DNA from: Aureispira sp. CCB-QB1
GTDB lineage: Bacteria; Bacteroidota; Bacteroidia; Chitinophagales; Saprospiraceae
Direction of reading: 5' to 3'
Length of the DNA stretch: 47,645 nucleotides
Assembly: GCF_000724545.1 (NCBI RefSeq)
Contig: NZ_JHBV01000140.1
Location: 1 to 47,645, forward strand
Within the stretch, counting starts at the first letter, position 1; every line of letters starts with the position of its first letter. Of this stretch, positions 25,441 through 33,065 are shown one piece after another. The position numbers and the translations under genes are program-made. The notes below the pieces were generated by a model. It was given only the letters and a program-made list of their open reading frames with translations. It had not been told where the DNA came from and made no database searches.

Positions 25441-25800
25441 ATGGCACGAAAATATATTGACAACCCCAATTTGTGTACTCTTGTACATACAATGAATATC
25501 ATTGGAAATAAATGGAAGCCCATTATTATATATTTACTATCTAATGGTCCTCTACGATTTGGGAAATTGTATGCATTAGTTCCTACTATTTCTAAAAAAG
25601 TTCTTACAAGTCAACTAAAAGAGTTAGAGGCTGATGGATTAATTAATCGAAAATCATTTGCAGAGATACCTCCTCGTGTTGAATATTCATTATCTAAAAA
25701 AGCAAAAGGCTTATTACCTGCTCTAAAGATGTTGAGCGCTTGGACAGAATTAAGTTATCCAGATATAAACTTTGAAAAATGTAGAATAATAGAAATATAA
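25441..25800 (+). CDS. HxlR-family transcriptional regulator
   Basis: 119 residues, a complete winged-helix HxlR protein: LVHTMNIIGNKWKPIIIYLL, GPLRFGKLYALVPTISKKVL, TSQLKELEADGLINRK, then VEYSLSKKAKGLLPAL. C12 in NPNLCTL is the usual sensing cysteine of quinone- or aldehyde-responsive members. Divergent from the mdaB/peroxiredoxin pair with an inverted repeat between, so it most probably controls that operon and itself. An inverted attC-like site follows directly. Confidence 0.93.
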   Translation: MARKYIDNPNLCTLVHTMNIIGNKWKPIIIYLLSNGPLRFGKLYALVPTISKKVLTSQLKELEADGLINRKSFAEIPPRVEYSLSKKAKGLLPALKMLSAWTELSYPDINFEKCRIIEI

Positions 25801-25955
25801 AAGCGTATAAATGTGCATGTTTTTATGCCACGTTGTGGGAATAACCTTAGAAGAATAAACGCATGTATTACAATGCAAAACCTTAGGTTTTGCTCAGAGA
25901 ACAACTATATTTATATTTCCATGACTTCTGTCACGGAGTATACACGGGTTCTTAA
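25800..25955 (+). repeat. attC-like site in opposite orientation
   Basis: Read on the minus strand this gives ATATAGTTGTTCTCTGAGCAAAACC, an AAGGTTTTGC half-palindrome, ATACATGCGTTTATTCTTCT and CAACGTGGCATAAAAACATGC, the same order of blocks as the plus-strand text of the site at 42584-42786. It is thus inverted relative to the others and follows a plus-strand gene, as an attC should. The outer arms are only partly complementary. Confidence 0.5.
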
Positions 25956-25967
25956 AAACAAAACAAG

Positions 25968-26240
25968 TCACCCAACAACAGAGCAACTTATTTTGTTACA
26001 ACCTACCAATCCCTCATCCCAAGCATCATTGACCAACTTATTCGATAAGTCCAAATCAAACAAGTCGTTTTTAATGCCCCAATTGATGTATTTTCTACCC
26101 TGCTTGTGATGTGTAAAAACAGTATATCTGTAATCACCTAAAATAGAGTTTGATGTTATTCTAGTATTTGTGCAACCTAAAAAGACTGATAGTACTGTAA
26201 AAAGTAGGGTATCGTTTAGTAAAGTTTTCATAAATATCAA
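25968..26240 (-). pseudogene. Tyrosine-recombinase remnant with internal deletion
   Basis: A 90-codon frame beginning with an unrelated lipoprotein-like signal (LSVFLGCTN) and continuing with TVFTHHKQGRKYINWGI, which matches residues 166-182 of the intact recombinase at 31385-32548. It then jumps to LSNKLVNDAWDEGLVG, matching the last 14 residues. All catalytic residues between are deleted. It lies between two attC-like sites that face each other. Confidence 0.8.
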
Positions 26241-26280
26241 GGAAGATCTTTTTTATGTTGCATTTTCGGCAAGTTTTAAT

Positions 26281-26425
26281 TAGCCACAATACGACTGTCT
26301 ATCCCTGTACGCTATGGATATAACTAATCTCAAAGCAAAACCTGCGATTTTTCGGTGTTATACATGTGTTAACCGTATAAATTGTACTTTTTTCTCGCAT
26401 GGCTCTGTACACTTTGTTGCCTGCT
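26281..26425 (-). repeat. attC-like site (array 1, site 1)
   Basis: Right end GTTGCCTG (from 26416) is the inverse complement of CAGGCAAC at 27441-27448, across the gene at 26433-27368: the start and end of one cassette. The interior has the shared CAAAACCTGCGATTTTTCGGTG and TACATGTGTT blocks. The left outer arm is degenerate. Confidence 0.6.
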
Positions 26426-26432
26426 AGCATTT

Positions 26433-27368
26433 TTATTCAAGAGGACCTGTTACATTTCGCATAGAGTCAATAATTTTTGTCTTGTTTTTTTCATAGTATT
26501 CGTTTTGCAACTCAATGAATGTTTTAGGAAGACTAAGGTAGAATTGTGATGTAAATATGTTTAACTGATTATTTGCATTTGTTAAATCACGTAACAAGAA
26601 TGAGTCTTTTAGATTGAACTGCTTTGGATTTATGATTCCCTCAAAAGATTTACTGACATAAAGATTTTCCTTTGCCTTAAATCGAACCCTCATTTTAGTT
26701 TTTTGTGAACCTTCATATTTTTGGAAAAGGGCAATAGCAAATTCTTTTGGTTTTAATAAAATTGCAAAAGCTCCATTTCCACAACCAAAGTTTGCATCTC
26801 TTTCAATAGGATACCAGCAATCATTTCCTTGAGTTGTATCAAATGCTTCCTGAATCCCATAGGTATATCCCTCTTTTCCCCGAATCAACTTTGGGCTTTG
26901 AGAGTAATTAACAAGATAGACAGGGTAATATGGAAATAAAATTGAATCTGGACTGCCATAATCTTTTTTAAAAAATACATCTTGAGAATAATTTGGGATG
27001 ATATCAATCCCATTTACATCTACAGTATCATATACTTTATATTTTATGTCATCTCCATGCGAGAAATAGCCCCAGGAATAGATTAAGCTATCTCTATTTT
27101 TATCAGTAATTTTAATATTTTCATCAAAGTACTTTTTATTTATATCAACAGTATCTTTAAATGAATATATTCCAAATAGAAAAGGACGCGCATAAGTGAT
27201 TTGATCTTCTTTGAATATCTTTTTAACAGGTTTAGGATGTTGTGCAGAGTTTATGATAACTGGAATTCTAAACACATCTGAATTATTATGTTTTTCACTA
27301 GTCGTGCAAGATATGTGTATAAAAATACACGAAGTAAGTAAGAATAGAAGTGGAATTTTCAGGCTCAT
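26433..27368 (-). CDS. Cassette gene: hypothetical lipoprotein
   Basis: 311 residues from 27368, chosen because it gives a lipoprotein signal (MSLKIPLLFLLTSCIFIHIS, lipobox HISC, Cys21); an ATG 45 bp upstream would add a charged extension. The mature protein is beta-rich with many Asp/Tyr/Lys and no recognised domain; a CWYPIERDANFGCG stretch could form a disulfide. It fills a cassette between two attC-like sites, with matching 8-bp boxes on either side. No promoter of its own is evident. Confidence 0.7.
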   Translation of the reverse strand: MSLKIPLLFLLTSCIFIHISCTTSEKHNNSDVFRIPVIINSAQHPKPVKKIFKEDQITYARPFLFGIYSFKDTVDINKKYFDENIKITDKNRDSLIYSWGYFSHGDDIKYKVYDTVDVNGIDIIPNYSQDVFFKKDYGSPDSILFPYYPVYLVNYSQSPKLIRGKEGYTYGIQEAFDTTQGNDCWYPIERDANFGCGNGAFAILLKPKEFAIALFQKYEGSQKTKMRVRFKAKENLYVSKSFEGIINPKQFNLKDSFLLRDLTNANNQLNIFTSQFYLSLPKTFIELQNEYYEKNKTKIIDSMRNVTGPLE

Positions 27369-27441
27369 AGGTTTTTTATTAAAAGTAACACACTTTCTTG
27401 AGGAAGGTGACATTTCTTATAAATCAGGCTATTTTGCTTAC

Positions 27442-27640
27442 AGGCAACATTGGTATATGTGATGTGCGGAAAGCTATGCGCTGTTAAATGTAGCTAATCC
27501 CTGAAGCAAAATCATAGATTTTGCCAGTAAATTTTATTTTCATCTAGTGGCAAAATCTGCGATTCTGCGGTGTTGTACATGCGTTCATTCTTGTAGGCTT
27601 ATTCTCGATTCGTACCATAAAAATATACACATTGTTGGCT
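27442..27640 (-). repeat. attC-like site (array 1, site 2, long form)
   Basis: Outer arms AGGCAACATTGGTATATGTG and ATATACACATTGTTGGCT pair with small mismatches. Inside are two copies of the GCAAAATC..GATTTTGC palindrome separated by CAGTAAATTTTATTTTCATC. Confidence 0.75.
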
Positions 27641-27654
27641 ACTCTCATTTCTTT

Positions 27655-28368
27655 TTACTGTTCTTGCTTTATTTTCCAATTATCAAAATACTTTAGATAA
27701 CTATCTTCTATTTCTTTTATGTCAGGTTTTGGAAATGAGAGCAACAGGAGTTTTTTTATGTTCCAATAAATACCTAATTGATTTTTTTTGTCATCTTCAG
27801 GCATTGGATTTTTAGGTCTATAAATTATACGAATATTCTCTGAAATCATGAGCATTAGAAGCCGATAATATGCATCAGTTGAGAGTCCAAACCTTTCTTG
27901 AAAGCAGCTAAGAGTAATAGGAAGAATTTTCTTTGGTAGATTAGGGAGTCTATATTTTTGTTCAAATTATTCGTAATTACTTTTAACAAAAAGGCTTATA
28001 GTTTCAAGTTCAGTAGCAGATAAACTATCCAAGATAAACCTTGTAGTTTTAATATAAGCACTGTCTTTGCTTTCATGTAACTCTCTATTTTTATGTATTT
28101 GTTTTTTTGTATAAGGATAGTTTATAACAATATTTTGTCCAGGAAGCTTTACTTCCAAACGAAGGGAGTCTTTAATTTTTAATTCATGAAGTGTTTCTCC
28201 AATAACAAAATCCACGAAGCCTGAAACGTGCGCTCTTTCATCTGTAAAATCAAATGAAAGAGTTTTTTTATATTGAATAACCTTGTATCCAATCTTAGAA
28301 ATAGTTTTCTTTTTAGAGCATGATATTAGTAGGATCAATACATTTAAAAAAATTGTTATATTTCTCAT
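27655..28368 (-). pseudogene. Cassette lipoprotein gene interrupted by an in-frame stop
   Basis: The first part (27967-28368, 133 codons) has a lipoprotein signal (LILLISC, Cys17) and ends TAA at 27967. The frame then stays open without a break for a further 103 codons to 27655 (EQKYRLPNLPKKILPITLS, CFQERFGLSTDAYYRLL, then YLKYFDNWKIKQEQ). The first ATG of that part is only at 27855, 37 codons in. Two readings: a nonsense mutation in a ~237-residue lipoprotein gene, or two short genes. The open frame continuing straight after the stop favours the first. Family unknown. Confidence 0.5.
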
Positions 28369-28414
28369 ATTTAAGGTTTCATTTTATTGATTTCTTTAGT
28401 TCTCCCTGATGCTC

Positions 28415-28603
28415 TCAGACAGGGTTTTTGAAGATTTTTTCGGAATTGTGAGAAATCTTCTTTTCAAAATTTTCTACATCAATAAATCCATTTAATAAAC
28501 CAAAAGATTTAGAAAGTTTTTCAACTGTTTGTTGTAGGTGGTATATAGCATTTGGATATTCTTTTGCTTTGTATAATAATTTAGATATTGCAAAATCATA
28601 AGT
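28415..28603 (-). pseudogene. Truncated HEPN-domain gene
   Basis: 62 codons without any ATG, closed upstream by TAA at 28604-28606. The text YDFAISKLLYKAKEYPNAIY followed by HLQQTVEKLSKSFGLLNG is the HEPN motif of small helical proteins (alpha-helix with YPNA-Y-LQQ-VEKL), many of which are toxins or RNases in toxin-antitoxin and abortive-infection systems. The N-terminal helix with the usual start is missing and the catalytic RX4-6H motif is not visible, so it is a remnant. It lies in the same cassette as the interrupted lipoprotein gene. Confidence 0.6.
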
Positions 28604-28640
28604 TTAAAAAAGGGTTTCATGAAATTTTAGCTTTTAATGA

Positions 28641-28707
28641 TGCACAGCGGTCTTGTGTATGTTCGTGGCGGGCTTTTACCCGACATGAACACATACAGTT
28701 GTTCTGC
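28641..28707 (-). repeat. attC-like site (array 1, site 3, short form)
   Basis: A 67-bp imperfect hairpin: GTTCGTGGCGGG-CTTTTA-CCCGACATGAAC at its centre, and right box GTTCTGC (28701-28707) matching GCAGAAC at 29388-29394 across the next gene. Lacks the inserted long palindrome. The left AAC has decayed (CACAGC). Confidence 0.65.
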
Positions 28708-28723
28708 TTAGTATTTTTTCTTT

Positions 28724-29380
28724 TTATTTAATTTCATTTCCAATTATATAGGTATCAATATCAATTCCTAAATTCAATTTATTCAACCTATTTATTGTCT
28801 CAATTTCAAATCCAACTCCTGCATTTCCACTTATGTATTGATGTCGGCAAACTGAAATATATGCATTTGAATTTTCACTAAGTTTTAGAACTCCTTCAAT
28901 ATCCTTTTCCAATTCATCAAGAAGCAATTCCAATTTTTCGTCTAACCCATAGGCTTCATTCTTTATCGGCTCGAAATTTACTCGGCTGAAATCGTATTTT
29001 AATTTTCCATTCTTTCTAAAATCTCCTTTTGACCAACCCTGTAATGGCTTAAACTCTCTAATGAATTTTGAAAGTTCTTTAAATGACAGTTTTTCTGATG
29101 TTGCCGTCAGGTAAACTCTATGTCCCGATTCTGTCCAAACGAATTCCACTTCTATTTCGGGTTCTTTCGTTAAATGGATTTCTATGAAATATCTTTCGTC
29201 TTTTACTTCGATATAAACTACTACTTTATTCTCGAAAAAATTTTCATTTACTCTGGCGACTTTCGGCTTTCCACTCTCCATTTTTATTTCGCAGACTTTG
29301 AGATACTGCTTTGTAGTCTCAAATTTTGGATTGAGAATTTCCTCAATAGCCTTTTCGATATATTGGTTTTCTTTTTTCAT
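28724..29380 (-). CDS. Cassette gene: DUF4279-like protein
   Basis: 218 residues, cytoplasmic. The C-terminal 90 residues (ISVCRHQYISGNAGVGFEIE, then LNKLNLGIDIDTYIIG) resemble DUF4279: a strand set, a GxGFxI turn, a helix and a final IDIDxYxxG strand. A similar strand pattern earlier (YFIEIHLTKEPEIEVEFVW) may be a first copy of the fold. Function unknown; relatives occur in accessory regions and near toxin genes. The cassette borders are the matched boxes GTTCTGC and GCAGAAC. Confidence 0.6.
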   Translation of the reverse strand: MKKENQYIEKAIEEILNPKFETTKQYLKVCEIKMESGKPKVARVNENFFENKVVVYIEVKDERYFIEIHLTKEPEIEVEFVWTESGHRVYLTATSEKLSFKELSKFIREFKPLQGWSKGDFRKNGKLKYDFSRVNFEPIKNEAYGLDEKLELLLDELEKDIEGVLKLSENSNAYISVCRHQYISGNAGVGFEIETINRLNKLNLGIDIDTYIIGNEIK

Positions 29381-29387
29381 TTATTGA

Positions 29388-29585
29388 GCAGAACGTGAGT
29401 GTCTATGGCATAGAGAAGGGCAAAACCCGCCCGTATTCTGTACTCAATATAGCAAAATCACAGATTTTGCGGATAAATTTTTTGACGCTTTTCGAAAAAT
29501 CTGTGATTTTTCGCCCCCAAGAGCAAAGACTGAATTTTAGGGTATTCCCTGCCCCCCATGAACATAAACATATTGTTATGTACAG
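29388..29585 (-). repeat. attC-like site (array 1, site 4, long form)
   Basis: Left box GCAGAAC (29388-29394) pairs with the start of the DUF4279-like cassette. The interior holds two copies of GCAAAATCACAGATTTTGC-like text around TTTTTTGACGCTTTTCG. Right box GTTATGTACAG. Its partner CTGTACATAAC is not in the following sequence, so the upstream cassette is incomplete. Confidence 0.65.
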
Positions 29586-29946
29586 ATTTTCATTTATTAG
29601 GAGGAATCCTTATTTAGAGCTTTTAGTTGTTCTATCGGGATTTTATAATAATCGAAACTTATGGATTAAGCTGCTTTTTTGTAGGAATTTCAATAGAAGG
29701 CATTGTTGTTGGTCTGGATGACAGTCGCCACCTAGCAGAAATGAAATACACGAATGAGAAAGGAGAGGAAGTTGTTGCAAAAGTAAATTATTTGAAATTA
29801 ACTCGAAAGTAGTCGTTAAGCTTAATTTTAGATAATAGAGGGTAAGTTTCATTGAAGCTTATCCTTTATTTTTTTAGACTGAAAAAGTATGTTAAAATTG
29901 GCAATAATTTGATATTTTTGATATTGAGTTATAAACCTTATCTACC
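29586..29946. other. Region upstream of array 1, possible gene fragment
   Basis: The only open frame is on the plus strand at 29627-29812 (61 codons, TTG start), ending EKGEEVVAKVNYLKLTRK. It may be the C-terminal end of a lost gene or chance. No attI-like site or integrase gene was recognised here. Confidence 0.3.
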
Positions 29947-30504
29947 ATGAAAAAAGCCATTATATATATCATAGCAATCAACCTTTCCCAAATCATTCGT
30001 TTTTCACCACTGATTCTCATCACAGGAATATTGAATTCCTGCTATATTGGGGAGCATAGCACAGAGCGCCAAAGAGCTATAAAGATTAATGTAAAAGAAG
30101 CAAAAGGATTAGTATTGAAAATCGAAGAATACATTCCTGAAAATGATTCTCTTACTTTTTTGGATATAACATTTCACAATCCAACAGATTCACATCGGAC
30201 AGCTTATTGGTATAACTTTAATTATGCTAAAAATAAAATTCCGTTAAGCCTCAATATCTCTGTAAAAGAGAAAAATGGTGATTATCTATGGCATAAATTC
30301 ACTATGTCTTATTATATGGATCCAGGAGTGTATAAGATGTATAAAAAGTATACTGAGCAAATAGATATAATGCCAGGAAGTACCTTTAAAAGAAGAGTAG
30401 AATTAAATTGGATAGGAAAAAAGAAAGGAGAGTATGAGTTTACACTTCATTATTTTAGGGATGTTTTGGAGTCAAATACTATAAATGTAAGTGTTAAATA
30501 TTAG
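29947..30504 (+). CDS. Hypothetical lipoprotein
   Basis: 185 residues. A long hydrophobic N-terminus (about 14-33) ends in LNSC (Cys32), suggesting a lipoprotein, although the charged start is unusually long. The remainder is a beta-sandwich-like domain with IPENDSLTFLDITFHNPTDS and a late IDIMPGSTFKRRVELNW, typical of Ig-like or DUF-type accessory proteins in Bacteroidota. No family assigned. It stands alone on the plus strand; an integrase remnant follows. Confidence 0.6.
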   Translation: MKKAIIYIIAINLSQIIRFSPLILITGILNSCYIGEHSTERQRAIKINVKEAKGLVLKIEEYIPENDSLTFLDITFHNPTDSHRTAYWYNFNYAKNKIPLSLNISVKEKNGDYLWHKFTMSYYMDPGVYKMYKKYTEQIDIMPGSTFKRRVELNWIGKKKGEYEFTLHYFRDVLESNTINVSVKY

Positions 30505-30523
30505 TATTATATTATTCAGATGG

Positions 30524-30580
30524 TGTAGGTCAATCATGGTTGTTTTGATTTTAGGTTATCGTAATATTGAGGACTGCCTA
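30524..30580 (-). pseudogene. Tyrosine-recombinase fragment (Tyr box)
   Basis: The minus strand reads SSILR-stop-PKIKTTMIDLH, matching SILQHSKIETTMIYLHLS (residues 357-374) of the intact recombinase. The catalytic Tyr is changed to Asp and a stop is present. The 57 bp are diverged more than the other remnants. Confidence 0.6.
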
Positions 30581-30588
30581 CTTTTTGC

Positions 30589-31284
30589 TTATCTAGGTGA
30601 ATTGTAGAAATGGCATAAAACAAAGAACATTTTTGTAAGTAAGGCATAAGTATAAATGTCGGATAGCCTGGTTTTAACAGATAAAAAGTGTCCTTTTGAA
30701 TGCAAATTCTGTATAAGTTCATCCTTTAAAACAGTTGACATTTGCTCCCATTCATCGTAGTCCAAGTTATTATTCAGTCTTATGGAAATCTGAGCTGAGA
30801 AATGATATTTATCTACTTCAATATTAGAAAATAACAGACCTTCAGAATAAACGATATATTCTAATTCATTTTCATCAACCAAAGCATTAACAGCTTGTTT
30901 TAGTTTATCCTCTTTTATCTTGAGCAATTTTTTCTCATAGTTTATCAAGGTAGTATCACACGCCCGAAGCAAAGAGTTAAAGGTTATTTGCCACTCCTGG
31001 AGTTGACGTTCTAAATCAACTAAGAGAAAAGGATCCCCCAAATCACATCTATCACTCTGTTCTAAAACATCTTGATAAAAATCTTCTATTTCTTTACGTT
31101 GAGGGAGAAGAACAGAATCCTCTAGGTAATCGACAAGGCTTTGTAAATCTTCTTTTATCCATGTTTGCAATACTATATTTTTATTGACGTAAGCAGTATC
31201 AATAATTCCTACTTTAGTGGATTGTCCTACCGTTACAGTATTGATAGACAACATCAAAGACATAAGAAGTATAATAATTAACAT
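30589..31284 (-). CDS. OmpH/Skp-like periplasmic protein
   Basis: 231 residues. Signal peptide (about 1-20) followed directly by KVGIIDTAYV, the hallmark start of OmpH/Skp chaperones. The middle (about 40-140) is a long helical arm (EIEDFYQDVLEQ, ERQLQEWQIT, KKLLKIKEDKLKQAVNALV), then VDENELEYIVYSEGLLFS, the expected end of the Skp body. The last ~70 residues have no counterpart in Skp and may come from fusion to unrelated DNA. It lies opposite the T-rich hairpin at 31314 and near recombinase debris. Confidence 0.75.
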   Translation of the reverse strand: MLIIILLMSLMLSINTVTVGQSTKVGIIDTAYVNKNIVLQTWIKEDLQSLVDYLEDSVLLPQRKEIEDFYQDVLEQSDRCDLGDPFLLVDLERQLQEWQITFNSLLRACDTTLINYEKKLLKIKEDKLKQAVNALVDENELEYIVYSEGLLFSNIEVDKYHFSAQISIRLNNNLDYDEWEQMSTVLKDELIQNLHSKGHFLSVKTRLSDIYTYALLTKMFFVLCHFYNSPR

Positions 31285-31313
31285 AGATTTATTATTTAGG
31301 TGGACAAAAATAG

Positions 31314-31349
31314 TTAGGGTAGCTGTGAAAAAGAATAAAGCTACCCTAC
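31314..31349. terminator. Bidirectional terminator hairpin
   Basis: TTAGGGTAGC and GCTACCCTAC around a 16-base loop, 36 bp after the recombinase stop (minus strand). On that strand it is followed by TATTTTTG. Confidence 0.65.
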
Positions 31350-31384
31350 TTAGGATAAATTTAACCTACCCTAAAAGATGAGTT

Positions 31385-32548
31385 TTACCAATCCACCCCA
31401 TCCAAAGCATCATTCACCACCTTATTGGAAAGGTGCAAATAAATCATAGTTGTTTCAATCTTAGAATGCTGTAAAATCGACTTCAGAACATGTAATGGAA
31501 TTTTAGAAGCTAAATGAGTCGCAAAGGTATGCCGAGCCACATGGCTGCTAATTGCCTTATTAATCCCAGCACGAGCCGCCAACAATTTCAACGTTTGATT
31601 AAAATATTGATTGGTATATTGATGAAAAACTAGGACATGAGGAGCTGCGCCAGAAATCAAATGTTTTTGGATGAGCTGCTCAGGTTTCTTCAAGTGCAAT
31701 TTGTACAAAGGAAGTAAAAGTTGCTTGCCTGTCTTTTGGGCAATGATGTTTAGGAGCAGACCTTCTTTTTCCTGTTCAATGTTTTGGTGTTGAATATTAC
31801 AAGCATCTGAAAAACGCAAACCTGTATAACAAGAAAACAAAAACATATCTCGAATTAACTCCAGATAAGACTCTTTGGGAGAAAAACTCAAGGCTTCTAG
31901 GCGCTCGACTTCCTCCCAGACCAATACTAGGCGCTCAGTAGCGACCGTTTTAGGCTTAAATTTTAAGTATGGATTTTTATGCGCTTCAAAACTTCCTTTA
32001 CTAATAGCCAAATTAATGTATTTGCGTACTTGTTTGTGATGTGTGAATACGGTATTGGTGTGCAAATTCTTTTTATATAAGAAGGTATCAAAATCGTGAA
32101 TCAAGTTAAAATTCAATTCTGAGAATTGAACATCTTTTCGAAAGTCAGTCCAATGATTGAGCGCAGCTTTGTGTTTCCCCTTCGTTTCTTTAGATAGTTT
32201 GGTATCTGCAGCAAGTTCGCAACGCCAAAAGTCAGTAAAAGACTCTACATCTTCATAACGAAAGAAATCTTCTACCTGGTTAATAGTAATGACGCCGTTC
32301 TTTTTGATGCAATCCAAAGCAAAGGCTTCTAGTGCATTAATTTGTCTTCTAATTTCAGCATTGTATTGAAAAGTGTTGGGATGATCAATAACTTGCTTGA
32401 GTCGTTTGCTCCATTGAAAGGGGGTAACGTAAATTCCAGTAGAGAAGAATTTACATTGGCCTTTTGTGTAAGCTCTGATTTGAATCAGTCCAGTTCCGTT
32501 CTTTCGGAGTTTGTTTTTGTAGTTGTGGACAACAGAAAATTGAATCAT
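31385..32548 (-). CDS. Tyrosine recombinase, Bacteroidetes arm-binding/SAM-like type
   Basis: 387 residues, intact. N-terminal arm DNA-binding domain (1-90, with GTGLIQIRAYTKGQCKFFST), SAM-like core-binding domain (about 100-200), and a catalytic domain with R245 (YTGLRFSD), K272, H336-V-A-R339, H361 and nucleophile Y370 (TTMIYLHLS). All catalytic residues are present. This is the type used by conjugative transposons and genomic islands of Bacteroidota and is not an integron integrase (no IntI-specific insertion). It is followed by a terminator hairpin. At least four decayed copies of its 3' end lie elsewhere in the window. Confidence 0.95.
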   Translation of the reverse strand: MIQFSVVHNYKNKLRKNGTGLIQIRAYTKGQCKFFSTGIYVTPFQWSKRLKQVIDHPNTFQYNAEIRRQINALEAFALDCIKKNGVITINQVEDFFRYEDVESFTDFWRCELAADTKLSKETKGKHKAALNHWTDFRKDVQFSELNFNLIHDFDTFLYKKNLHTNTVFTHHKQVRKYINLAISKGSFEAHKNPYLKFKPKTVATERLVLVWEEVERLEALSFSPKESYLELIRDMFLFSCYTGLRFSDACNIQHQNIEQEKEGLLLNIIAQKTGKQLLLPLYKLHLKKPEQLIQKHLISGAAPHVLVFHQYTNQYFNQTLKLLAARAGINKAISSHVARHTFATHLASKIPLHVLKSILQHSKIETTMIYLHLSNKVVNDALDGVDW

Positions 32549-33065
32549 AGTTTGTTCTTTTTTATAGAAAGCTACGGAAAAAGCCTTCTATTTGGTGAAC
32601 AAACGAAGAACAAAAAGCCCTGTAAACAGATGTTAACAGATGTAAAAGAGAGAAAAGCGAACAAAAAACAAAAGCAGCATTAAACGGCTGAAACAGCGAT
32701 ATAGCCTATGTTTTATACTGCTAAATGTAGACTTTTGACAGTCTGAGTAGCGCCCACAACAGTATGAGTAATGCATTTTATATCACTCTGTGAACGAATA
32801 AGATAAGAAAATTGTTTTATTTCGGGTACTAAAGTAGGGCAAAAAATAAATCTCCTTTTTGTACTAAAGTAACATGCTGTTAATAGGCTTTAATATTAGG
32901 TATTTGTAGGTGGATTTCTTAATACATAAAGATGCATATTGTGTATTATTTTTTATCCGTATTCGTTGTTCATTATTTAAAATAATATTTTTGTGAGTAA
33001 AATTGGCATAAATAAACTTGTTAAAAGCTAATAATATTTTAAACATCTTCATTAATATTTAACTC
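32549..33065. other. Intergenic region upstream of recombinase and T9SS gene
   Basis: 517 bp between two divergent genes. It contains AT-rich promoter-like DNA but no clear -7/-33 pair, no attC-like palindrome and no RNA gene that I can recognise. Confidence 0.4.

Noticed and set aside
31385-32548. Intact recombinase as the integron integrase
   Set aside because: It has the Bacteroidetes arm-binding and SAM-like domains and the C-terminal text of genomic-island recombinases; it lies downstream of array 2, not at its head.
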